DNA of 64,000 bases from Phocicoccus pinnipedialis (lineage in GTDB: Bacteria; Bacillota; Bacilli; Staphylococcales; Salinicoccaceae): positions 186,001 to 250,000 of the forward strand of contig NZ_CAJEWB010000010.1 of the NCBI RefSeq assembly GCF_903994035.1, read 5' to 3'. This document shows, piece by piece, positions 10,818 through 17,413 of the stretch. The notes beneath the pieces were generated by a model. The model ran no database searches. It was not told the DNA's origin and saw nothing but the letters and a program-made list of their open reading frames with translations. Each line of letters begins with the position of its first letter. Position 1 is the first letter of the stretch. Made by a program: the position numbers and the translations under genes.

Positions 10818-11338
10818 TAATTTTCACTCCAATGATTTTCAATAAACGCCTTTCTTCCAGAACCCTTGTAGAAGGCATTATAGTGTGCTTTGTTTTTATC
10901 GTAAAAATCTTGGTGATGTTCTTCCGCTTCGTAGAAATTCTTGAACGGTAATAAAGGTGTGTTGATTGGTTGACTAAAAATTTTTTGACTATCAAGATCT
11001 TCAATTACCGATTCTGCGATTTTCTTTTGTTCATCGTCATGATAGAAGATAGCAGGCATATACATGCTCCCTCTATCTCCAAATTGCCCTTCATTATCTG
11101 TTGGGTCAAATGTCCTAAAGAAGATATCTAAAATTTCTTTAAATGTGATGATACTTTCATCAAATGTGATTTGTACCGATTCTGTGTGTCCTGTTTTTCC
11201 TGTTGCGACTTGTTCATAAGTTGGATTTTCGACATCTCCGTTTGAATAACCTGAGATGACAGATTTGATTCCGTCCCATTGGTCAAATGGTTTAACGAGA
11301 CACCAAAAACATCCGCCTGCGAGTGTTGCTTTTTGCAT
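10817..11338 (-). CDS. msrA: Peptide-methionine (S)-S-oxide reductase MsrA
   Basis: This 173-residue enzyme reduces methionine-S-sulfoxide. The catalytic Cys10 is in AGGCFWC, followed by [28 protein letters not shown] and [11 protein letters not shown], as in the family. It forms an msrA-msrB operon with a one-base overlap. Five bases separate it from ypmS upstream. Confidence 0.96.
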   Translation of the reverse strand: MQKATLAGGCFWCLVKPFDQWDGIKSVISGYSNGDVENPTYEQVATGKTGHTESVQITFDESIITFKEILDIFFRTFDPTDNEGQFGDRGSMYMPAIFYHDDEQKKIAESVIEDLDSQKIFSQPINTPLLPFKNFYEAEEHHQDFYDKNKAHYNAFYKGSGRKAFIENHWSEN

Positions 11339-11343
11339 ATAAA

Positions 11344-11907
11344 TCAGTCCTTAAATAAGTTGTTTATTGAAAAATACCATGCATCTTTTTTGTAATCGAT
11401 GTTATTAATCGTAACATCCATATCCATTTCTTTCGTAAATATTGAGCTATCAACTATGATTGCTTTCGAGTTTTCACTGTACGAAAGCCCTTCTTCAAGT
11501 AGAATGTACCTTTTCATAAAAGCATATATATAATCTACATTAATTGGTAAATTCATGATTTCTACTTTAGCTAAGTTGAGTATGATTTTATCTTTATGAA
11601 CAAGTGGTTCGACTTGAATATCAATGTCAATATCTTTACCAAGAACGGGATATTTTGTGTTAAGTAACACACCGCTTTCATCTATTTTAATAGAAAGATC
11701 ATCTGTATCAATATACTGATTAATGATACGCTCTATCATTTGGTTATTAGTGATAACTTGAATCTCTGTTTGTGATGATGTTATTTCAGGGATTTCTTCA
11801 TCAAATTTAGGTGAGAATAAAATGGCAATAAAAATACTTAAGATCATTAAAATATTCACAGCTAATAGACTTAAAAAGAGAAACTTCCATTTGTTTTTAA
11901 GATTCAT
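11344..11907 (-). CDS. ypmS: YpmS family protein (DUF2140)
   Basis: This 187-residue protein has one N-terminal membrane helix (about residues 11-32) and a predicted extracytoplasmic domain. The NQMIERIINQYI and LNTKYPVLGKDIDIDI segments and its place next to folA and msrA fit YpmS of Bacillales. No enzymatic motif is visible and the function of the family is unknown. It starts four bases after folA ends. Confidence 0.75.
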   Translation of the reverse strand: MNLKNKWKFLFLSLLAVNILMILSIFIAILFSPKFDEEIPEITSSQTEIQVITNNQMIERIINQYIDTDDLSIKIDESGVLLNTKYPVLGKDIDIDIQVEPLVHKDKIILNLAKVEIMNLPINVDYIYAFMKRYILLEEGLSYSENSKAIIVDSSIFTKEMDMDVTINNIDYKKDAWYFSINNLFKD

Positions 11908-11911
11908 TCGC

Positions 11912-12385
11912 TCACTTCTTTACGAGATGTAGATATTCATACGGGTAAATATTTTGAGCGTCTGGCTCGAAATATTCACGAGATATAATATCCCATTCAT
12001 TCAAATCGTAATCTACAAAGAAAGTATCGCCTGCAAAAGTTTCATAAATTCGTGTAATGTACATTTCTTCTACGATGTTTGTCGTTACATCGTACAGTCC
12101 ACTTCCTCCAAAGATAAACACCTTGCCATCTAATGATTGAATTTCTTTAAGATCATGAATGACAGTCACGCCTTTAGGCTTAAAATCTTTGTTGCGAGTC
12201 AGCACGACATTTTTACGGTTTGGTAGAGGACGACCGAGACTTTCATATGTCTTTCTACCCATAACAATCGTATTACCTGTTGTGAGTGCTTTTACTCTTT
12301 TTAAATCTGCAGGGAGATGCCATGGCATATCTCCTTTAAATCCTATTACATTTTGATTTGCGTGAGCTACGATTAATGAAATCAT
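11912..12385 (-). CDS. folA: Dihydrofolate reductase
   Basis: This 157-residue enzyme reduces dihydrofolate to tetrahydrofolate with NADPH. It has VIGFKGDMPWHLPADLK (substrate loop, catalytic Asp27), NTIVMGRKTYESLGRPLPNR and VFIFGGSGLYD. Residue 98 is Tyr, the position where S. aureus has Phe and where F98Y is a known trimethoprim-resistance change, although Tyr is also natural in other genera. It is coupled to thyA with a nine-base gap, so the two replenish the folate pool together. Confidence 0.95.
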   Translation of the reverse strand: MISLIVAHANQNVIGFKGDMPWHLPADLKRVKALTTGNTIVMGRKTYESLGRPLPNRKNVVLTRNKDFKPKGVTVIHDLKEIQSLDGKVFIFGGSGLYDVTTNIVEEMYITRIYETFAGDTFFVDYDLNEWDIISREYFEPDAQNIYPYEYLHLVKK

Positions 12386-12394
12386 TTTATTCTC

Positions 12395-13348
12395 CTATAC
12401 AGCAATTGGTGCTTTTATTGATGGATGACTTTCGTAATCGATAAGTTCAATATCTTCATACTCAAGTTCAAACATTGATTTGTCACTATTAATTTTAACA
12501 GTTGGTGGTGCAAAACTTTCCCGTTCTAATTGTGTTTTGATTGCATTGAGATGATTTTGGTAGATATGTGCATCTCCCATTGTATGAACAAAGTCCCCGA
12601 CTTCAAGTCCTGTCTCGCGTGCAACCATTATAAGTAATAGACTATATGATGCGATGTTAAATGGGACACCTAAGAAAATGTCGGCACTGCGTTGATAAAG
12701 CTGCAAGCTTAATTTGCCATCTTTAACGTAAAACTGGAATAGTGTATGACATGGTGGAAGTGCCATAGTTTCAATTTCTGCAGGGTTCCAAGCTGAAACA
12801 ATATGTCGTCTTGATGTCGGATTATTTTTAATTGAGTCAACAACATTTTTCAGTTGATCGATTACTTCACCTTTTGGTCCAACCCAATTTCTCCACTGCT
12901 TACCATATACGTTACCTAAGTCACCATATTTCATTGCGAAAGCATCGTCAGAAAGAATTTTTTCTTTATATTTTTTCATTTCTTCTTGATACATATTGTT
13001 AAATTCATCATCAACTAATGCCCTATTTCCGAAATCTGTCATATCTGGTCCACGGTAGTCCACGGACTCTACATATCTCTTAAATGCCCATTCGTTCCAG
13101 ATATTGTTGTTGTATTCTAGTAAGTACTTAATATTCGTATCACCACGCATGAACCATATGAGTTCTGTTGCGATCAATTTAAAAGAAGTTCTTTTTGTTG
13201 TTAAGAGTGGAAATCCTTCACTAAGATCAAACCTCATTTGGTGTCCGAACAATGAATAGGTACCTGTATTTGTTCTATCATCTTTGTATGTACCTTCTTT
13301 AAGTACTTTCTTGGCAAGGTCATGATATTCCTGATCAAATGTATTCAT
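12395..13348 (-). CDS. thyA: Thymidylate synthase ThyA
   Basis: This 317-residue enzyme methylates dUMP to dTMP using methylene-tetrahydrofolate. It has [31 protein letters not shown], the catalytic cysteine in [30 protein letters not shown] and [12 protein letters not shown]-type C-terminal motifs. The length corresponds to the long ThyA form with an insert in the first half, as in S. aureus. It is first in a thyA-folA pair and divergent from a tiny plus-strand gene at 13429. Confidence 0.96.
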   Translation of the reverse strand: MNTFDQEYHDLAKKVLKEGTYKDDRTNTGTYSLFGHQMRFDLSEGFPLLTTKRTSFKLIATELIWFMRGDTNIKYLLEYNNNIWNEWAFKRYVESVDYRGPDMTDFGNRALVDDEFNNMYQEEMKKYKEKILSDDAFAMKYGDLGNVYGKQWRNWVGPKGEVIDQLKNVVDSIKNNPTSRRHIVSAWNPAEIETMALPPCHTLFQFYVKDGKLSLQLYQRSADIFLGVPFNIASYSLLLIMVARETGLEVGDFVHTMGDAHIYQNHLNAIKTQLERESFAPPTVKINSDKSMFELEYEDIELIDYESHPSIKAPIAV

Positions 13349-13361
13349 ATAAAATCTATCC

Positions 13362-13390
13362 TTTCTTTTGCTGCTGAACTTTTATATAAT
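13362..13390 (+). promoter_or_regulatory. Candidate promoter of the 23-codon peptide gene
   Basis: A -35-like TTTCTT (13362-13367) is followed after 17 bases by a perfect TATAAT (13385-13390). Transcription would begin near 13397 and reach the small gene after a short leader. The -35 is weak, so this is a candidate. Confidence 0.45.
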
Positions 13391-13395
13391 ATAGA

Positions 13396-13409
13396 TAATC
13401 AATTGATTA
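13396..13409. repeat. Perfect 14-bp palindrome between thyA and the small peptide gene
   Basis: TAATCAATTGATTA is self-complementary across all 14 bases. It lies at the expected transcription start of the plus-strand small gene and upstream of divergent thyA, where an operator could sit. In AT-rich DNA such palindromes also occur by chance. Confidence 0.4.
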
Positions 13410-13428
13410 CGTATAAGGGGTGTTGTAA

Positions 13429-13500
13429 ATGGAAGCAGCAATGTTCGTTGGTCTTACTTTACTTGCATTTTACATGATTTCGATGTGCATTTACGAATAA
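13429..13500 (+). CDS. 23-residue putative membrane peptide
   Basis: The frame encodes MEAAMFVGLTLLAFYMISMC and three more residues (IYE). Almost the whole peptide is hydrophobic and would span the membrane once, with acidic residues at both ends. AAGGGG lies 8 bases before the ATG, a TATAAT lies about 40 bases upstream, and a strong hairpin terminator follows. It sits alone on the plus strand between thyA and a brxA-like gene that both point the other way. I do not recognise a family. The combination of promoter, ribosome site and terminator argues for a real gene; conservation is needed to be sure. Confidence 0.6.
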   Translation: MEAAMFVGLTLLAFYMISMCIYE

Positions 13501-13525
13501 AAAGATTATTACCATTGTAACAAGT

Positions 13526-13557
13526 AAAGAGGAAAGGATAATCCTTTCCTCTTTTTT
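13526..13557. terminator. Bidirectional terminator
   Basis: A 12-bp stem (AAAGAGGAAAGG at 13526-13537, CCTTTCCTCTTT at 13543-13554) has T-rich tracts on both sides. It ends the small plus-strand gene (stop at 13500) and the converging minus-strand brxA-like gene (stop at 13556). Confidence 0.85.
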
Positions 13558-13993
13558 ATATGCAATATTCGTCAAATGCGTCTTTTAAATCCATCATGAT
13601 ATCTTCGATGTCTCTATTCTCAATATGTTCACGAGGAATAAAGTGCTTTAACTCATTACCTTTAAAAACAGCCATTGATGGGCTCGAAGGCATTTGGCCG
13701 ATGTATTCACGCATCTTGTCAGTAGCTTCTCTATCCTGTCCAGCAAAAACTGTAACAAGGTGGTCTGGCTTAATTGGATTTTGAAGCGCAACAGTACGCG
13801 CTGCAGGTCTTGCGAGTCCAGCCGCACATCCACAAACGCTATTTATTACGACAAAAGTACTTTCATCATCTTTTACAGTATCCATGTGTGTTTCGACGTC
13901 TATTGGCGTTAGAAGTTCTTTAAAATCGTATTCTGTCAGTTCACGACGCATACCCTCAGCCATTTCTTTCATATATGCTTCATAAGGATTCAT
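13556..13993 (-). CDS. Bacilliredoxin BrxA/BrxB family protein (YphP/YqiW)
   Basis: This 145-residue protein has the bacilliredoxin active site CGC in [17 protein letters not shown], plus [16 protein letters not shown] and [10 protein letters not shown] as in the YphP/YqiW family. Such proteins remove bacillithiol from oxidised protein cysteines. The bacillithiol gene bshA elsewhere in this window supports that role here. It is adjacent to cvfC with no gap. Whether it is the BrxA or BrxB paralogue cannot be decided from one copy. Confidence 0.9.
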   Translation of the reverse strand: MNPYEAYMKEMAEGMRRELTEYDFKELLTPIDVETHMDTVKDDESTFVVINSVCGCAAGLARPAARTVALQNPIKPDHLVTVFAGQDREATDKMREYIGQMPSSPSMAVFKGNELKHFIPREHIENRDIEDIMMDLKDAFDEYCI

Positions 13994-14698
13994 TTATAAA
14001 TTCCTCTCTTCCATTTGTTTCCACACGCTCCCAAGCGCAGCTTCACCATTTTCTATTCTAGATATAGCAAGCTCAACTTGCAGTCTAACATCATACTTTT
14101 CGTCATTTCTCACTTCGATTAAGTATGGCAGACTCTTTTCGTTTCCTACTTCATAGATAAACATCGCAGCACGCCATCTGACAATCGGACTCTTATCTTT
14201 TAACAAAGGATAAATGTCTTTAAGACCTTCTTCGTAGCCGAGATCACTATACGCGTCTCCTGCAGTACGTCTCACTGGGATTGATCGGTCTAAAGTTGCC
14301 TTCTTCAAGTATTCTAACGTTTCTTTATCTTCAATCATTGCAAGTAAAGATACGCTCATTCTTCGTACTTGAATTTTTTCATCTGAAAGCGCATAGTCGA
14401 GCAATGGATAGTCCTCTTTTGTTGGCGTGTCATAATGGTCAAGATAGAATAGTCGTTTTTTCCAATCCAGTTCATTCTTAAATGTTTCTAAGCTGACTTT
14501 TCTATAAACCTTTGGCTCTGGCGGGCGCTTATTTTTTGCTTCGTTAACAAGTGAATCGAGTCTATCTTCGGGATATAAAGCATCAATTTCGTCGAAAACT
14601 TCTTCTAAGATGTCCTCTACTTCACCGTAACGTGTACCATAGCTGACCCACTTTCTGTTAAAGATGATATTATCCTCTTTAAGAGTTGCATCAGTCAT
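13994..14698 (-). CDS. CvfC C-terminal part, HEAT-like repeat domain (-1 frame)
   Basis: The first ATG in this frame is at 14698, but the homologous frame is open from the slippery site, encoding LTHVPDNFGAAEVEVLTFKD before that ATG. The visible 234 residues contain repeated alpha-helical units (SDEKIQVRRMSVSLLAMIED, RSIPVRRTAGDAYSDLGY, SPIVRWRAAMFIYEVG). No convincing ribosome site precedes the 14698 ATG, so independent translation is doubtful; production probably depends on frameshifting or on correction of the reading. Confidence 0.6.
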   Translation of the reverse strand: MTDATLKEDNIIFNRKWVSYGTRYGEVEDILEEVFDEIDALYPEDRLDSLVNEAKNKRPPEPKVYRKVSLETFKNELDWKKRLFYLDHYDTPTKEDYPLLDYALSDEKIQVRRMSVSLLAMIEDKETLEYLKKATLDRSIPVRRTAGDAYSDLGYEEGLKDIYPLLKDKSPIVRWRAAMFIYEVGNEKSLPYLIEVRNDEKYDVRLQVELAISRIENGEAALGSVWKQMEERNL

Positions 14699-14826
14699 AG
14701 CATTAATAAAGCGATCATCTAGTTGCTTTCTATGTTCACCGTTAAAAAGTATTTTGATTTGATATGGAATGTCTTTGAAAGTGAGTACTTCTACTTCTGC
14801 TGCACCGAAGTTATCAGGAACGTGTG

Positions 14827-15099
14827 TTAGTTCTTTTTTATATCATGTCCTTCAAAAGTCGCTTCGATTTTAGGGACAACTGTTTCCCAATTTGCAGCTG
14901 GATCTTTATCTACAGAAATAAAGTCTAGTGCGTAGAACACACTCTTAACTTCATCAATTTCTAATACGCGGTTAATGAACTCTGGGTTTTCATCAGACAC
15001 TTTATTGTGTGTTGAAGATTTCATTTCTTCTTTATGTTCATCAAGAACAACTTTCATTGTGTTCGGGTTTGGTGTTGGTTCAATTCTCAAAATTTGCAT
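14827..15099 (-). CDS. CvfC N-terminal part, Nfu-N-like domain (zero frame)
   Basis: The 90-residue product MQILRIEPTPNPNTMK... is the scaffold-protein Nfu/NifU N-terminal-like domain that begins CvfC. It has TAGGAG upstream of its ATG. It stops at TAA right after the A AAA AAG sequence, so without frameshifting only this domain would be made. It follows the zinc-finger gene after 21 bases. Confidence 0.7.
   Translation of the reverse strand: MQILRIEPTPNPNTMKVVLDEHKEEMKSSTHNKVSDENPEFINRVLEIDEVKSVFYALDFISVDKDPAANWETVVPKIEATFEGHDIKKN
14833..14853 (-). promoter_or_regulatory. Candidate -1 frameshift signal in cvfC
   Basis: On the minus strand the heptamer A AAA AAG (14839-14833) lies in the zero frame, the same sequence and phase as the E. 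coli dnaX slippery site. A Shine-Dalgarno-like GAAGGA (14853-14848) ends 8 bases before it, close to the spacing that stimulates -1 slippage in dnaX. I saw no strong downstream hairpin. Confidence 0.5.
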
Positions 15100-15120
15100 A
15101 TATAATTCTCCTATATAATA

Positions 15121-15291
15121 TTATAAATTGTTTCCGTGTGATTTTATCGTTATGCCGACTGAGCACTCATTAATACAAAAATGATGTGCATATGTCTTAC
15201 TATACTTATCACGATTGAATTCTTTTAGAGGGCAATTTTTACAAAAGCGAGTTTCAAGAGTAGTGATCTTCTTTAATACTTCTGTATTCAT
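15121..15291 (-). CDS. Small zinc-finger protein (DUF2602/YpeQ-like)
   Basis: This 56-residue protein begins MNTEVLKKITTLETRFCKNC. It has paired cysteines CKNC and CINEC, with HH between them, and a conserved ending CSVGITIKSHGN. This matches the short zinc-finger proteins found beside ypcP-type exonucleases in Bacillales. AAGGAGG precedes the ATG. It lies between the RNase H-like gene and cvfC on the same strand. The function is unknown; nucleic-acid or protein binding through zinc is an inference. Confidence 0.75.
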   Translation of the reverse strand: MNTEVLKKITTLETRFCKNCPLKEFNRDKYSKTYAHHFCINECSVGITIKSHGNNL

Positions 15292-15300
15292 ATGTCCTCC

Positions 15301-15693
15301 TTACTTTGATTCTTTATACAACCTTGTTTTTGCTAAATGATCGGCGTGCTTGTTTTTCTCCCTAGGGATTAATGATACGACGAATAATAAGAAGTCCTGT
15401 GATTCTTTCATAATACAATTATAATACGTTTTAAATCTCGTGTCTTTGACATAATTTTTCATGAAGGTATCTACAACTATTTTTGAATCAGTGTATATAA
15501 TCGCGTTGTTAATCCCTAATTCTACAAGTCGTTTTGTAGTTTCTAATAACGTTGCCCATTCGGCCTCGTTATTATCTATATTACCAAGAATATACGTTTC
15601 TTCAAAGGTTTCTGAATCATTTTTGATTACAGCGGCACCGACTGAAAAATACGGATTCTGTTTTGTTGCCGCATCGATATAAACAGTCGCCAT
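15301..15693 (-). CDS. RNase H-like protein
   Basis: This 130-residue RNase HI-fold protein carries the four acidic positions expected for two-metal catalysis: Asp in VYIDAA, Glu in NNEAEWATLL, Asp in YTDSK and Asp in HADHLAK. It resembles B. subtilis YpdQ-type proteins. The start is the ATG at 15693, whose A is shared with the TGA stop of the upstream exonuclease gene (TGATG), which points to coupled translation. A GTG one codon earlier is possible. Whether it cleaves RNA in RNA/DNA hybrids is not shown. Confidence 0.8.
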   Translation of the reverse strand: MATVYIDAATKQNPYFSVGAAVIKNDSETFEETYILGNIDNNEAEWATLLETTKRLVELGINNAIIYTDSKIVVDTFMKNYVKDTRFKTYYNCIMKESQDFLLFVVSLIPREKNKHADHLAKTRLYKESK

Positions 15694-16562
15694 CACAGCT
15701 CAAGTCTTTCAATATATTTTCTTGAAATAGTTAAATCATGTTCGTTAAGAACATCCATTGTTAACTTTTCATCATATCTAAATGGACTCAAAGTTAGTGC
15801 CTCTTCGATATTAAACGGTACATCTGTAATAATGCGTGCGAGTTTTTGACTCATTAAGAGATGTTCCATATCATTTTCGATATTTCTCTTCTGAGAAGGC
15901 GTGCATGTGTCTAGGTTTTCTAGCAATTTCTCAATGCTACCATGCTTCTTAATAAGGTTTAATGCAGTTTTTTCTCCGATACCTTTAACTCCGAAGTATC
16001 CGTCACCTGAGTCTCCCATGAGTGCCTTCACATCAATGAACTGTTCAGGTGTGACACCGTACTCTTCAATGAAACGCTCTTCAGTATATTTATTGTATTC
16101 AGTGTAACCTTTTTTTGTGAGCCATAACTTCACACCTGGCGCTAACACTTGAAGAAGGTCTCTATCCCCAGAAACGATAGTAATGTTGTCATGATGTTTT
16201 GCTAAAGTACCTATGATGTCGTCGGCCTCGTATCCGGTAACTCCAATTTGGAAGAAACCGAGCTCCGCAAGAACTTCCTTCACGTAATCAAATTGAGGTC
16301 GAAGTTCTTCAGGTGGTGCCGGTCGATCGATTTTATAATTGCTAAACCATTCGTTACGCACAGTTTTTGAACTCATGTCCCAAGTAACAATTACATTTGT
16401 TGGTTTGTCCATCTCGATGATTTTGTAGATGTGACGAATCGTTCCTTGAATACCGTTTGTTGGAATATTATTACTGTTATACATGAAATGATTTCTGAAT
16501 GACGTCGCAAAAAAGTGTCTAAATAATAACGCCATTCCGTCAATAACTAATAATTTACTCAA
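15693..16562 (-). CDS. 5'-3' exonuclease (stand-alone, YpcP type)
   Basis: This 289-residue nuclease resembles the N-terminal 5'-3' exonuclease domain of DNA polymerase I. Metal ligands are visible in LLVIDGMALLFRHF, TWDMSSKTVRNEW, GYEADDIIGTLA and TIVSGDRDLLQ, and the helix-hairpin-helix in MGDSGDGYFGVKGIGEKTA. Such enzymes remove RNA primers and flaps. It overlaps the sulfurtransferase gene by eight bases and shares one base with the RNase H-like gene, an arrangement that suggests a shared job in primer removal (inference). Confidence 0.9.
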   Translation of the reverse strand: MSKLLVIDGMALLFRHFFATSFRNHFMYNSNNIPTNGIQGTIRHIYKIIEMDKPTNVIVTWDMSSKTVRNEWFSNYKIDRPAPPEELRPQFDYVKEVLAELGFFQIGVTGYEADDIIGTLAKHHDNITIVSGDRDLLQVLAPGVKLWLTKKGYTEYNKYTEERFIEEYGVTPEQFIDVKALMGDSGDGYFGVKGIGEKTALNLIKKHGSIEKLLENLDTCTPSQKRNIENDMEHLLMSQKLARIITDVPFNIEEALTLSPFRYDEKLTMDVLNEHDLTISRKYIERLEL

Positions 16563-17412
16563 TACAATCTACTCTACTTTCCAGTGTGTTGATTTTAGTT
16601 TCTACTGTATTTGAATCATCAGTAATCCATTCTGAAAAGCTACCGCCGAATAACTTCACAGGTACTTTATGGTAGTCTAAGAATACGAACATAGGCGTTG
16701 CACTCATTCCTGATCCACAAGAAACTGTGACAGATGTAAACCTTTTGATAAGTTCTAATTCTTCAGGAAGTGAATTTAAGGATAAATTTCCGTCTACGTA
16801 TAGTTTTGTGTTCGGTATATTAACTGCAGTAGGAATATGACCACTCTTTGGATCGAGTCTATCTCCACCACCGATATATCTATCATGTGCACGTACGTCT
16901 ATAAGCAAATGATTTGGATCATTAATAGCAACTTGCACTTCGTCCATCGTCATATATATGTCTTTATTCATCTCAATTTCATACTTATTGAACTCAGTGC
17001 TTAGCTCTATTTTTTCAGTCGTTACATTCTGTAGAAATGCTTTCAAGGAATCTTTCTTACCGATATAAAGATTAGAGTCTAGGCCATAAAGTTTAAATAA
17101 ATAATAGAGTCGTGTATGATGAAAACTATTATCAAAAGAAAAAATCACAATCATCTGCACATCTGTCATTAAATCTTTGTACAAAGATTTAATGACATTC
17201 CCATATGGCATAGGGCTACGGCCATTGTTATAGCCGTCATTCTCTGCTGCCACCATATATGGTTTTTCAGGAACGTGTGTTGAATTCATAAATGGTGATT
17301 TAGATATTAACTCTTTAGTCGCTTCTTCATTCATAAAAATGTTTCTTGCATCAACGAAACGAGTTTTATTTGGATTTAATTTTATTAATGATTTTTCATT
17401 AATAATTGTCAT
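16555..17412 (-). CDS. Sulfurtransferase with two rhodanese domains (SseA-like)
   Basis: This protein of about 285 residues has an inactive-looking N-terminal rhodanese domain (FVDARNIF ... IVIFSFDNSFHHTRLYYLFK, no catalytic Cys) and an active C-terminal one: LLIDVRAHDRYIGG, SGHIPTAVNIP and the catalytic loop CGSGMSA. The loop length resembles 3-mercaptopyruvate or thiosulfate sulfurtransferases. The start is the ATG at 17412 with AGGTG six bases before it; a GTG at 17421 overlaps that site. It follows dynA after one base and overlaps the exonuclease gene by eight. Confidence 0.82.
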   Translation of the reverse strand: MTIINEKSLIKLNPNKTRFVDARNIFMNEEATKELISKSPFMNSTHVPEKPYMVAAENDGYNNGRSPMPYGNVIKSLYKDLMTDVQMIVIFSFDNSFHHTRLYYLFKLYGLDSNLYIGKKDSLKAFLQNVTTEKIELSTEFNKYEIEMNKDIYMTMDEVQVAINDPNHLLIDVRAHDRYIGGGDRLDPKSGHIPTAVNIPNTKLYVDGNLSLNSLPEELELIKRFTSVTVSCGSGMSATPMFVFLDYHKVPVKLFGGSFSEWITDDSNTVETKINTLESRVDCIE

Positions 17413-17413
17413 A

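Larger units (their letters stand above)
13994..15099 (-). pseudogene. cvfC: cvfC (conserved virulence factor C), split by a -1 frame change
   Basis: Read as one unit, this region encodes a full-length relative of S. aureus CvfC: an Nfu N-terminal-like domain (LRIEPTPNPNTMKVVL), then a HEAT-repeat-like domain ending GEAALGSVWKQMEERNL. The frame breaks at 14833-14839, a run of six A then G on the minus strand. Zero-frame translation ends two codons later (AAC TAA). Slipping back one base gives HDIKKELTHVPDNFG and restores the whole homologous protein. Three explanations fit: a lost A (mutation or sequencing error), slippage of RNA polymerase, or programmed ribosomal frameshifting. The pieces are listed separately below. 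Confidence 0.75.
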
